Source: Ruminococcus sp. UBA7477 (GTDB taxonomy: Bacteria; Bacillota; Clostridia; Oscillospirales; Ruminococcaceae). From it: a DNA stretch of 9,637 bases. The position numbers were made by a program, and so were the translations under genes. Location of the stretch: NCBI GenBank assembly GCA_002479715.1, contig DLOT01000010.1, positions 568 through 10,204 of the forward strand, in the 5' to 3' direction. Numbering within the stretch: the stretch's first letter is position 1; the number at the start of each line of letters is the position of its first letter. The notes below the pieces were generated by a model, which did no database searches, was not told the origin of the DNA, and saw only the letters and a list, made by a program, of their open reading frames with translations. Positions 1 to 6,115 of the stretch are shown piece after piece.

Positions 1-1
1 G

Positions 2-79
2 ATATCTGTATTGACTGCGATGATCGGCGCACCGTTTTTCATAATCCTGATGAGAAAAAGCGGGGGGTGGAGATTATGA
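2..79 (+). CDS. C-terminal end of FecCD/BtuC-type ABC transporter permease (partial)
   Basis: Only the last 25 codons are inside the window, with the stop TGA at 77-79. The frame reads I-S-V-L-T-A-M-I-G-A-P-F-F and ends in a basic tail (M-R-K). The segment L-T-A-x-I-G-A-P-F-F followed by a hydrophobic stretch and a basic residue is the characteristic C-terminus of FecCD/BtuC permeases, which form the membrane channel of importers for iron-siderophores, haem, cobalamin and, in some cases, molybdate. The stop codon overlaps the ATG of the downstream ATPase gene (ATGA, 76-79), so permease and ATPase are translationally coupled parts of one transporter. The identification rests on a short but very typical motif; the substrate cannot be told from it. 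Confidence 0.85.
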   Translation: MSVLTAMIGAPFFIILMRKSGGWRL

Positions 80-1143
80 CGCTTTCCGTCAGCGGCGGCT
101 GCTTTGCCTATGGTGGGCAGACCGTTTTAAAGGACATTGATTTTTCGGCAGGCGAGGGTGATGTTCTGGCGATCCTCGGCCCGAACGGCGCCGGAAAGAC
201 CACACTGCTTCGCTGCATAATGGGCTTTTTGAAGTGGCAAAGCGGCGGAAGCTATATTGACGGAATAAGCATAAGATCCGTTCCGCAGAGAAAGCTTTGG
301 CAGCAAATGGCCTATGTTCCGCAGGCGAAGGAGTTCACCTCCTCGGCGACTGTCCGCGAAGCTGTGATGCTCGGCAGAATGGGTCGGACGGGTCTTTTCT
401 CACAGCCTTCAAGAGAGGATCAGGCTGCGGCGGAGGAGGCTCTCGATTCCTTCGGAATACTTCCTTTGGCAGACAAGAGCTGCCGGCAGATAAGCGGAGG
501 AGAGCTGCAGATGGTGCTGATAGCCCGGGCGATCGCTTCAGGGCCTAAGCTTCTTATACTCGATGAGCCGGAGTCAAATCTGGATTTCCGAAATCAGCTT
601 ATAGTTCTGAATGCGGTTTCCGACCTCGCCAAAAAGGGAATAACCTGCGTTTTTAACACACATTATCCCGCGCACGCTCTTCAGCGCGCCAACAAGGCGC
701 TGCTTTTGCAAAAAGGCGGCGGGTGCATATTCGGCGATGCGGCAAGAGTGGTCACGGAGGATAATATTGAGCGCTGCTTCGGAGTCAGGGCAGTCATAGG
801 AGAGGTCGAAACCGAGGAGAACATTTTTCGCAGCGTACTGCCGCTTGAGCTTTCGGAAGGGATTCGGAAAACCGAGAGCGAGAGCCGAATTGCGGTCGTT
901 TCGATAATCGCTCCCGACAGCATTCATGAGAAGCAGGCGGAGAAGATAAACGAGATCCTGCACAGGTACAGCGAGTTTTTCATCGGACGAATGGGGATGC
1001 CCTACAGAAAGCGAAGGGTGAACATAATAACTCTGACGCTTGAGGCTGCTGCGGAGGAAATATCCGCTTTGGTTTCCGAGCTGACGCTTATCGGCGGAGT
1101 TAGCGTAAAGGCAACATATGCCAAGAAAACAGGCGAAGCATAA
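76..1143 (+). CDS. FecE/BtuD-type ABC transporter ATPase with fused TM1266-like C-terminal domain
   Basis: ATP-hydrolysing subunit of the importer, 355 aa from ATG 76. The ATG overlaps the permease stop and has a G-rich ribosome site (62-72); a GTG at 67 is an in-frame alternative. The ABC domain spans roughly residues 3-240: Walker A GPNGAGKTT (35-43), Q-loop VPQ (81-83), signature ISGGE (139-143), Walker B ILDEP (161-165), H-loop His196 in N-T-H-Y-P. FecE/BtuD ATPases are usually about 250-270 aa. After a linker, residues ~270-352 form an extra domain with the features of the TM1266 family: a beta start IAVVSII, a helix with KINEILH, then GRMGMPYR (304-311), a second strand INII-type segment, and GGVSVKATYAKK at the end. 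TM1266-like proteins have an ACT/NikR-like ferredoxin fold and usually stand alone beside hydrogenase-maturation genes. A regulatory or ligand-sensing role for the tail is inference. A nitrogenase-like gene set follows after 47 bases. Confidence 0.92.
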   Translation: MTLSVSGGCFAYGGQTVLKDIDFSAGEGDVLAILGPNGAGKTTLLRCIMGFLKWQSGGSYIDGISIRSVPQRKLWQQMAYVPQAKEFTSSATVREAVMLGRMGRTGLFSQPSREDQAAAEEALDSFGILPLADKSCRQISGGELQMVLIARAIASGPKLLILDEPESNLDFRNQLIVLNAVSDLAKKGITCVFNTHYPAHALQRANKALLLQKGGGCIFGDAARVVTEDNIERCFGVRAVIGEVETEENIFRSVLPLELSEGIRKTESESRIAVVSIIAPDSIHEKQAEKINEILHRYSEFFIGRMGMPYRKRRVNIITLTLEAAAEEISALVSELTLIGGVSVKATYAKKTGEA

Positions 1144-1176
1144 AGACTGTGGATTTGAACGAAAACAAAATGTGAT

Positions 1177-1182
1177 AAGGAG
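1177..1182 (+). promoter_or_regulatory. ribosome binding site deciding the GTG start of the NifH-like gene
   Basis: AAGGAG lies 8 bases before GTG 1191. The ATG at 1189-1191 is followed at once by TGA, so it cannot be the start. The GTG gives a protein beginning M-I-K-I-A-V-Y-G-K-G-G, which puts the P-loop where NifH/BchL/ChlL family proteins have it. Confidence 0.85.
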
Positions 1183-1190
1183 AGATCTAT

Positions 1191-1952
1191 GTGATAAAGA
1201 TTGCTGTATACGGAAAGGGCGGTATAGGCAAGTCCACGACTGTTGCAAATGCGGCGGCGGCGCTTGCCGAAAAGGGTTTAAGGGTCATGCAGATAGGCTG
1301 TGATCCGAAAGCCGATTCGACGGTGCTTCTGCGCGGAAAAGATCAGCCGACTGTCCTTGATCTTGTGAGAAGCGGCAGGGATTTTTCTCTTGATGATATG
1401 GTCAGCATCGGCTTTGGCGGCGTCATATGCGTTGAAGCGGGAGGTCCGACCCCCGGCAGCGGCTGTGCAGGCAGAGGAATCATCGCGGCGCTTGAAAAGC
1501 TTGCCGAAAAGGGCGCTTATGAAGAATACAAACCGGACGTTGTTTTTTATGATGTTCTGGGCGATGTTGTGTGCGGAGGCTTTTCGATGCCGATGCGTCA
1601 GGGCTATGCCGACAGGGTGTTTATAATAACCTCGGGAGAGAATATGGCTATTCACGCAGCCGCAAATATCGCCATGGCTATCGACGGATTCAAGAACCGC
1701 GGCTATGCTTCACTCGGCGGCATTATCCTTAACCGCCGCGATGTTGCGCGCGAGGACGAAAAGGTCGCGGAGCTTTGCAGCGATATAGGCTCCGGGCTGG
1801 TCGGCGTTCTTTCGCACAGCAATACCGTCGCGCAGGCTGAGGAGCTTGGAAAAACCGTTATTGAGGCTTTTCCTCAGAGCGATATGGCAAAACAATATCG
1901 CGACTTGGCTGACAGTCTTATGAAGATCTGCGGGGTGAGCGAAGATGCTTAA
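1191..1952 (+). CDS. NifH-like ATP-dependent iron protein (nitrogenase-superfamily reductase component)
   Basis: 253 aa, shorter than the ~270-295 aa of true NifH. Family members are homodimers that hold one [4Fe-4S] cluster between subunits and use ATP to pass low-potential electrons to a component-1 partner. Visible motifs: P-loop GKGGIGKST (8-16) at the extreme N-terminus; I-G-C-D-P-K-A-D-S-T (35-44), the nucleotide-responsive switch I region; GCAGRG (91-96) with cluster ligand Cys92 and an Arg95 matching the arginine that is ADP-ribosylated in some NifH proteins; DVLGDVVCGGF (121-131), switch II with the second cluster ligand Cys128. All residues needed for nucleotide binding and the cluster are present. 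Its stop overlaps the start of the NifD-like gene by 8 bases. The family could equally be called BchL/CfbC/MarH-like; the partner determines the reaction, so no gene symbol is given. Confidence 0.95.
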   Translation: MIKIAVYGKGGIGKSTTVANAAAALAEKGLRVMQIGCDPKADSTVLLRGKDQPTVLDLVRSGRDFSLDDMVSIGFGGVICVEAGGPTPGSGCAGRGIIAALEKLAEKGAYEEYKPDVVFYDVLGDVVCGGFSMPMRQGYADRVFIITSGENMAIHAAANIAMAIDGFKNRGYASLGGIILNRRDVAREDEKVAELCSDIGSGLVGVLSHSNTVAQAEELGKTVIEAFPQSDMAKQYRDLADSLMKICGVSEDA

Positions 1953-3267
1953 GCGTATCAATGGAACGGATCCGTTTTTGGCAAGCATAAAGATCTCCGA
2001 CGCAAAATATCCTGCTCCTTTTCCCTCACAGCTTGAATACGGCTGCCCTGCAAGGGGAACCTGGAACATCGTTCATACAGGATTTCTCATTCCGCAGGCG
2101 CATGAGATCTTTGTCTGCGCCGAGGGGTGTCTGCGCGGAGTTGTGCTGACAGCTGCCGAAATGAATGCCTCCGACCGCTTTTCTACAGTAGAGGTGCGTG
2201 AGCAAAATCTGCTTGACGGCGATATGGAGCAGCTCATCATCGAAGGGGTGACAGACATTCTGGGCAGTCTTGACTACAAGCCCCGCGCCGTTTTGGTGTA
2301 CACAAGTTGTATACATCACTTTGTCGGCTGCGACCTAGGGCTTGTTTACAGGACACTTCGGGAGCGCTTTGCAGATATAGACTTTACCGACTGCTATATG
2401 ACCCCGATCATGCGGAAAAGCGGCCTTACACCGGATCAGCTGATGAGGCAGCAGCTTTACAGCCTGATAAGCCTTCGCGAGAAAGATCCGAAGAAGATCA
2501 ATATTATCGGCAACAATCTGCCGACCGACAAAGCCTGCGAGCTTTTCGGCTTGGCGCAGGAGGCGGGATATGAGATACGCGAGATAACCGATTGCAAGAC
2601 CTACGACGAATATCAGTCGCTCGGTGAGGCTTCGGCAAATATCTGCTTCAACCCCGTTTCTAAATGCAGCGGAGAGGAGCTGGAAAAGCGTCTTGGGCAG
2701 AAGCTTTTGTATTTGAAGACGTCATTTTCATACGACGAGATAGAAAAGCAGCTCAGCGCACTTTGCGGCTATATGGGCGTTCGGACTCCCGACTTTTCAA
2801 AGAGTCGCGAACGATGTGAAAACGCCCTGAGGCAGACCCGTGAGATCATCGGAGATGCCCCTGTAGTTATCGACTATACAGCCGTGCTAAGGCCACTTTC
2901 GCTGGCTCGGCTCCTTCTGACCCACGGCTTCAATGTAACGGCAGTATATGCAGACGGCTTTACCGGGGAGGAGCGGGAGGATTTTGACTTTCTCAAAATG
3001 CATTTTCCTCAGCTGGATTTGTTCCCGACTGTCAATGTCAGGATGCGCTCCGTTTGCCGCACGAGAGAAAGCAAAACGCTTGCGATCGGTCAGAAGGCTG
3101 CATACTTTACCGGAACGCGAAACTTTGTCAATATCGTTGAGAACGGCGGAATGTACGGCTTTGAGGGGATAATAAAGCTGTGCGGCCTTATCAGTGACGC
3201 TTGGACTTCCGAGAAGGATACGCGCAGGCTTATACAAATAAAAGGAATGGGGTGCGGCTGCGTATGA
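1945..3267 (+). CDS. Nitrogenase component-1-like protein, NifD-like (catalytic subunit)
   Basis: 440 aa, start ATG 1945 with GGGGTGAG 6 bases upstream, overlapping the NifH-like gene by 8 bases and the next gene by 4 (ATGA). Oxidoreductase of the nitrogenase component-1 superfamily, probably cytosolic and paired with the downstream subunit. By eye against NifD: G-C-P-A-R-G with Cys34 matches P-cluster Cys62; C-A-E-G-C with Cys62 matches Cys88; T-S-C-I-H with Cys122 matches Cys154 in S-E-C-P-I. Extra cysteines are Cys58 and Cys129. Cys234 in A-N-I-C-F falls within one residue of the FeMo-cofactor ligand Cys275. The cofactor histidine (His442, in P-Y-H-G-F-D-G) is Tyr404 here (G-G-M-Y-G-F-E-G). 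The protein ends in G-M-G-C-G-C-V, a C-x-C pair. It is therefore probably not a nitrogenase; its substrate is unknown. Known relatives with other jobs are BchN/ChlN, CfbD and MarD. Confidence 0.9.
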   Translation: MLKRINGTDPFLASIKISDAKYPAPFPSQLEYGCPARGTWNIVHTGFLIPQAHEIFVCAEGCLRGVVLTAAEMNASDRFSTVEVREQNLLDGDMEQLIIEGVTDILGSLDYKPRAVLVYTSCIHHFVGCDLGLVYRTLRERFADIDFTDCYMTPIMRKSGLTPDQLMRQQLYSLISLREKDPKKINIIGNNLPTDKACELFGLAQEAGYEIREITDCKTYDEYQSLGEASANICFNPVSKCSGEELEKRLGQKLLYLKTSFSYDEIEKQLSALCGYMGVRTPDFSKSRERCENALRQTREIIGDAPVVIDYTAVLRPLSLARLLLTHGFNVTAVYADGFTGEEREDFDFLKMHFPQLDLFPTVNVRMRSVCRTRESKTLAIGQKAAYFTGTRNFVNIVENGGMYGFEGIIKLCGLISDAWTSEKDTRRLIQIKGMGCGCV

Positions 3268-4415
3268 GCAATTTGAAAAATCAGACGGCGGCGTTTATTT
3301 CCACCTATGCTTCGGACACCTCAGGGGTCTGCTCGGCGCTTTATGAGCTTGGCGGAATGACTATAATGCACGACGCCTCGGGCTGTAATTCGACCTACAA
3401 CACTCACGACGAGCCTCGCTGGTATGATTTTGACAGCTACGTTTTCATTTCTGCACTGACAGAGATGGAGGCTATTATGGGAGATGACGGAAAGCTTATC
3501 TCCGATATCGTTTCGGCAGCAAAGGAGCTGAAGCCGAAATTTGTCGCCGTTGCGGGAACGCCTATTCCAATGATGACCGGCTTTGATTTCAAGGCGATAG
3601 CCAATGAGATCGAAAGGCAGACGGGTCTGCCTGCCTTCGGCTTTGATACCAACGGTATGCACACATACGTTTCGGGAGCCGCAAAGGCATTCAGGGCGGT
3701 GGCAGACAGGTTTATTACCGATAAGCTCGGGAAAACATCCGGACTGTCCGTCAACCTGTTGGGGGCTACACCGCTTGACTTTTCTGTTAACTCATCACTG
3801 CAAAGCGCAAAAGAGCTTTTGACGGAAAACGGGATAGAAACGGTTTCCTGTCTCGCAATGGGCAGCGATCTTAGCGAGATCCGCCGCGCTTCTTCGGCAA
3901 GAGTTAACCTTGTCCTGTCTTACAGCGGTCTGGATGCGGCTAAGCTTTTGCAAAAGCGTTTCGGAACGCCCTATGTTGTCGGCAGACCGTGCGGGGCTTT
4001 CGGTAAAAGGCTTATGGCTGATATCAAAGCTGCTGACAGGACAGGAAAGAACGCCGTGGGCTTTGCAGGCTCTTCCGAAGGCGATATTCTGATAATCGGC
4101 GAGGGAGTTTTTGCGGGAAGCTTGGCGGCGGCGATCCGTGAGGAAACGGGAAGAAAGGCCTTTTTTGCCTCGGCGACCGAGTTTGACGACGGGCTTTTCG
4201 GCGAAGCGGACGTTATCGCGAGAGATGAGGCTGAACTCAGACCTCTGATCGGAAAAAGCAGAGTTCTGATCGCCGACCCTCTCTACAAGCCTCTTTGCAG
4301 GGGAATGGGCATAAGGTTTGTACCGATGCCGCACGAGGGATTTTCGGGCAGGATTTTCCGTAAGGATATTCCCGACCTGACGCGGAGCATTGCTCCGCTG
4401 CTTGAGCAGTTGTGA
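3264..4415 (+). CDS. Nitrogenase component-1-like protein, NifK-like (partner subunit)
   Basis: 383 aa from ATG 3264, which overlaps the preceding stop (ATGA 3264-3267). An upstream in-frame start at 3201 would lie inside the NifD-like gene and is rejected. NifK is about 510-520 aa, so this is a short member. The segment H-D-A-S-G-C with Cys41 matches H-G-S-Q-G-C (Cys95) of NifK. Cys23 is nearby but 13 residues before the shared His rather than 20, so it is not an obvious match to NifK Cys70. The third NifK cysteine (Cys153) corresponds to V-A-G-T-P-I-P (residues 96-102), which has no cysteine. Other cysteines are Cys196, Cys243 (G-R-P-C-G-A-F) and Cys345. The C-terminal P-M-P-H-E-G-F-S-G-R (353-362) is a conserved-looking block. 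Likely forms a heterotetramer with the NifD-like subunit and receives electrons from the NifH-like protein; substrate unknown. Confidence 0.87.
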   Translation: MSNLKNQTAAFISTYASDTSGVCSALYELGGMTIMHDASGCNSTYNTHDEPRWYDFDSYVFISALTEMEAIMGDDGKLISDIVSAAKELKPKFVAVAGTPIPMMTGFDFKAIANEIERQTGLPAFGFDTNGMHTYVSGAAKAFRAVADRFITDKLGKTSGLSVNLLGATPLDFSVNSSLQSAKELLTENGIETVSCLAMGSDLSEIRRASSARVNLVLSYSGLDAAKLLQKRFGTPYVVGRPCGAFGKRLMADIKAADRTGKNAVGFAGSSEGDILIIGEGVFAGSLAAAIREETGRKAFFASATEFDDGLFGEADVIARDEAELRPLIGKSRVLIADPLYKPLCRGMGIRFVPMPHEGFSGRIFRKDIPDLTRSIAPLLEQL

Positions 4416-4450
4416 TCCATATAAAAAATTATATAAACGGAGGACTGATT

Positions 4451-5629
4451 ATGAAACTTAAAAAAATTCTTGCAGCAGCGCTTTGCGCTTGCATGATGCT
4501 GACCATGGGAGGCTGCGGAGGTTCGGACAGCAGCAGCGCGGTATCGTCCGCTGCCCCCCAGAGTGAAAGTGTTTCGGAAAGCGCAAGATTCGAATCCGAT
4601 GCCGACGATGCGGATACTCTGACAATCACCGACCATGCTGGCGATACGGTCACGGTTCCGAAGAAGATCGAGCGTATAGTCGTTGCGGACATTTATCCGC
4701 TGCCGTCTGTTCTTTCTATATTTTTTGACAGCGCAGATAAGCTGGTGGGCATTGCCGGACCGAGCATGACTGCGGCGAAGAACAGTATACTGAGCGAGCT
4801 TTATCCGGAGATCCTGAGTGCAGAAACGGGATTTATCGACGGCACCAGCATCAACATTGAGGAGGTTATTTCGCTTGATCCCGACGTTGTTTTCTACAGC
4901 GCAGGCTCTGATGGCATCAAGGATGAGCTTGACAAGGCAGGCATACCGGCAGTGGCTATTTCGGCAGCAAAATGGGAATACGACGCTATCGAAACACTGA
5001 ACAACTGGATAGAGCTTCTTTCTCAGATGTTCCCCGAAAACGACAAGGCGGAGCTTGTAAAGAAGTACAGCAACGAGAAGTATGAGTTTGTTCAGAGCCG
5101 CGTAAAGGATATCCCCGAAGACGAGCGCGCAAAGGCTTTCTTCCTGTTTCAGTACAGCGACAGCAGCATCACGACCTCGGGCAGGATGTTTTTCGGTCAA
5201 TACTGGGCTGAGGCGATCGGTGCGGTAAACGTCGGCGGAGAAATGGAAACCGCATACTCCACTGCCGTTGATCTCGAGCAGGTTTATGCGTGGGATCCGT
5301 CAATTATCTTTATCACAAACTTCAACTCCGCTAAGCCTGAGGACATTTACGGAAATACCGTCGGCGCATACGACTGGAGCGGGATCGACGCAGTTATAAA
5401 CAAGCGTGTTTATAAAATGCCGCTCGGAATGTACCGCAGCTATACCCCCGGTATAGACACGCCGATAACCTTGCTGTGGCTTGCCAAGACGGCATATCCT
5501 GAGCTTTTCGAGGATATAGATATAACGCAGGAAACAAAGGATTATTACAAAGAGCTGTTCGGTATAGAGCTTTCCGACAAGCAGGCAGAAAGTATTTTCG
5601 CACCGGCATCGGAAGCAAGTGCTTTCTGA
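4451..5629 (+). CDS. Lipoprotein substrate-binding protein of a FecCD-class ABC importer
   Basis: 392 aa from ATG 4451, with AACGGAGGA (4437-4443 region) in front; a GTG at 4412 overlapping the previous stop is in frame but lacks the signal peptide at the start. Residues 1-22 are a lipoprotein signal: basic K-L-K-K, hydrophobic core, lipobox M-G-G-C with Cys22 to be lipidated. A Ser/Ala-rich acidic linker (24-55) follows, as usual for membrane-tethered Gram-positive binding proteins. The mature domain is of the BtuF/FepB/periplasmic-binding-protein-2 type (PF01497-like): I-T-D-H-A-G-D-T-V-T-V-P (59-70), K-I-E-R-I-V-V, N-I-E-E-V-I-S-L-D-P-D-V-V (135-147) and W-D-P-S-I-I-F (281-287). Ligands of this class include ferric siderophores, haem, cobalamin and molybdate. 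It is the last gene of the operon, 35 bases behind the NifK-like gene, and is followed by a terminator. It most likely feeds the permease/ATPase at the left edge. Confidence 0.92.
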   Translation: MKLKKILAAALCACMMLTMGGCGGSDSSSAVSSAAPQSESVSESARFESDADDADTLTITDHAGDTVTVPKKIERIVVADIYPLPSVLSIFFDSADKLVGIAGPSMTAAKNSILSELYPEILSAETGFIDGTSINIEEVISLDPDVVFYSAGSDGIKDELDKAGIPAVAISAAKWEYDAIETLNNWIELLSQMFPENDKAELVKKYSNEKYEFVQSRVKDIPEDERAKAFFLFQYSDSSITTSGRMFFGQYWAEAIGAVNVGGEMETAYSTAVDLEQVYAWDPSIIFITNFNSAKPEDIYGNTVGAYDWSGIDAVINKRVYKMPLGMYRSYTPGIDTPITLLWLAKTAYPELFEDIDITQETKDYYKELFGIELSDKQAESIFAPASEASAF

Positions 5630-5639
5630 CGCAAAATTC

Positions 5640-5683
5640 AGCTTCCCGATAAGATATCTCAGTCTTGACGGGAAGCTTTTTTT
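5640..5683 (+). terminator. Intrinsic terminator of the transporter/nitrogenase-like operon
   Basis: A perfect 9-bp stem AGCTTCCCG (5640-5648) / CGGGAAGCT (5669-5677), a 20-base loop and a run of seven T (5677-5683). The flanking GCAAAA (5631-5636) and TTTTGC (5680-5685) can extend the pairing. It begins 11 bases after the stop codon of the binding-protein gene. Confidence 0.93.
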
Positions 5684-5693
5684 GCGCTAGAAT
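5665..5693 (+). promoter_or_regulatory. Probable sigma-A promoter for the NusG-II/Gx pair, overlapping the terminator
   Basis: TTGACG (5665-5670) and TAGAAT (5688-5693) each match the consensus at five of six bases and are separated by exactly 17 bases. The -35 box lies in the loop and 3' arm of the upstream terminator and the spacer contains its T-run. No other candidate of similar quality precedes the gene. Confidence 0.7.
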
Positions 5694-5695
5694 AA

Positions 5696-5716
5696 GCATA
5701 TAGCATATTGCATATG
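5696..5716. repeat. Three tandem 7-bp units (GCATATN)
   Basis: GCATATA, GCATATT and GCATATG follow each other directly, immediately downstream of the predicted -10 box, so around the transcription start and in the leader of the NusG-II gene. The last unit with the next base forms the palindrome GCATATGC (5710-5717). The position would suit an operator or an unstructured leader; no binding protein is known from the sequence. Confidence 0.7.
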
Positions 5717-5724
5717 CGAATGAA

Positions 5725-5731
5725 AGGGGAG
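5725..5731 (+). promoter_or_regulatory. Ribosome binding site selecting the GTG start at 5738
   Basis: AGGGGAG sits 6 bases before GTG 5738. The frame is open further upstream to TTG 5708, but that start would put the ribosome site inside the gene and a charged segment before the signal anchor. Confidence 0.8.
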
Positions 5732-5737
5732 AGAGCC

Positions 5738-6115
5738 GTGAAAACTTCGACTAAAATACTGGCAGCCGTTACTTTGGCGCTTCTGATCATAACAGGCGCG
5801 GCGGCGTTTCTCCTTATGTGCTCGGATAATGAAGGCAAAACTGCCTATATATATCAGAATGACGAGCTTATTAAAACAGTCGATCTTTCGTCAGTTACGG
5901 AAAGCTATGAATTTACCGTTAGCTCTGAGGACGGAGGCAGCAATACGGTCGAGGTGAGGAACGGCTCGATAGGAGTGGTTTCGGCGGATTGTCCCGACGG
6001 ACTGTGCGTTGGCATGGGGTTTATCGGGGCAAAAGGTATGCCTGTCGTCTGTTTGCCGAACGGGCTGATGATAGTTGTTGAAGGCGGGGAGGGCGATGTC
6101 GATGCAAAGACCTGA
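5738..6115 (+). CDS. NusG domain II-containing membrane-anchored protein
   Basis: 125 aa from GTG 5738. Residues 6-27 form one hydrophobic segment (signal anchor) after a short basic N-terminus, so the rest is expected outside the membrane. Residues ~33-117 match the NusG_II family (PF07009-like): T-A-Y-I-Y-Q-N-D-E-L-I-K-T-V-D-L (35-50), a strand-rich middle, then the characteristic A-D-C-P-D-G-L-C (83-90) and V-V-C-L-P-N (103-108). Cys85, Cys90 and Cys105 are the conserved cysteines of this family. Despite the name it is not the transcription factor NusG. Its function is not established; the family is often found beside Gx-transporter and flavin-linked redox genes, as here. It overlaps the Gx-transporter-like gene by 14 bases. 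Confidence 0.88.
   Translation: MKTSTKILAAVTLALLIITGAAAFLLMCSDNEGKTAYIYQNDELIKTVDLSSVTESYEFTVSSEDGGSNTVEVRNGSIGVVSADCPDGLCVGMGFIGAKGMPVVCLPNGLMIVVEGGEGDVDAKT

Noticed and set aside
1945..4415. True molybdenum nitrogenase (nifDK)
   Set aside because: The subunits are shorter than NifD/NifK, the His442 position is Tyr, the K-like subunit lacks P-cluster cysteines, and no cofactor assembly genes are present.
4416..4450. Internal promoter in the A/T-rich gap before the binding-protein gene
   Set aside because: No -35 box with proper spacing to an A/T-rich -10 was found; the gap is better explained as a spacer with a ribosome site.
4283..5200. 305-codon minus-strand open frame opposite the NifK-like and binding-protein genes
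   Set aside because: It spans the junction of two well supported + strand genes and has no recognisable domain or ribosome site.
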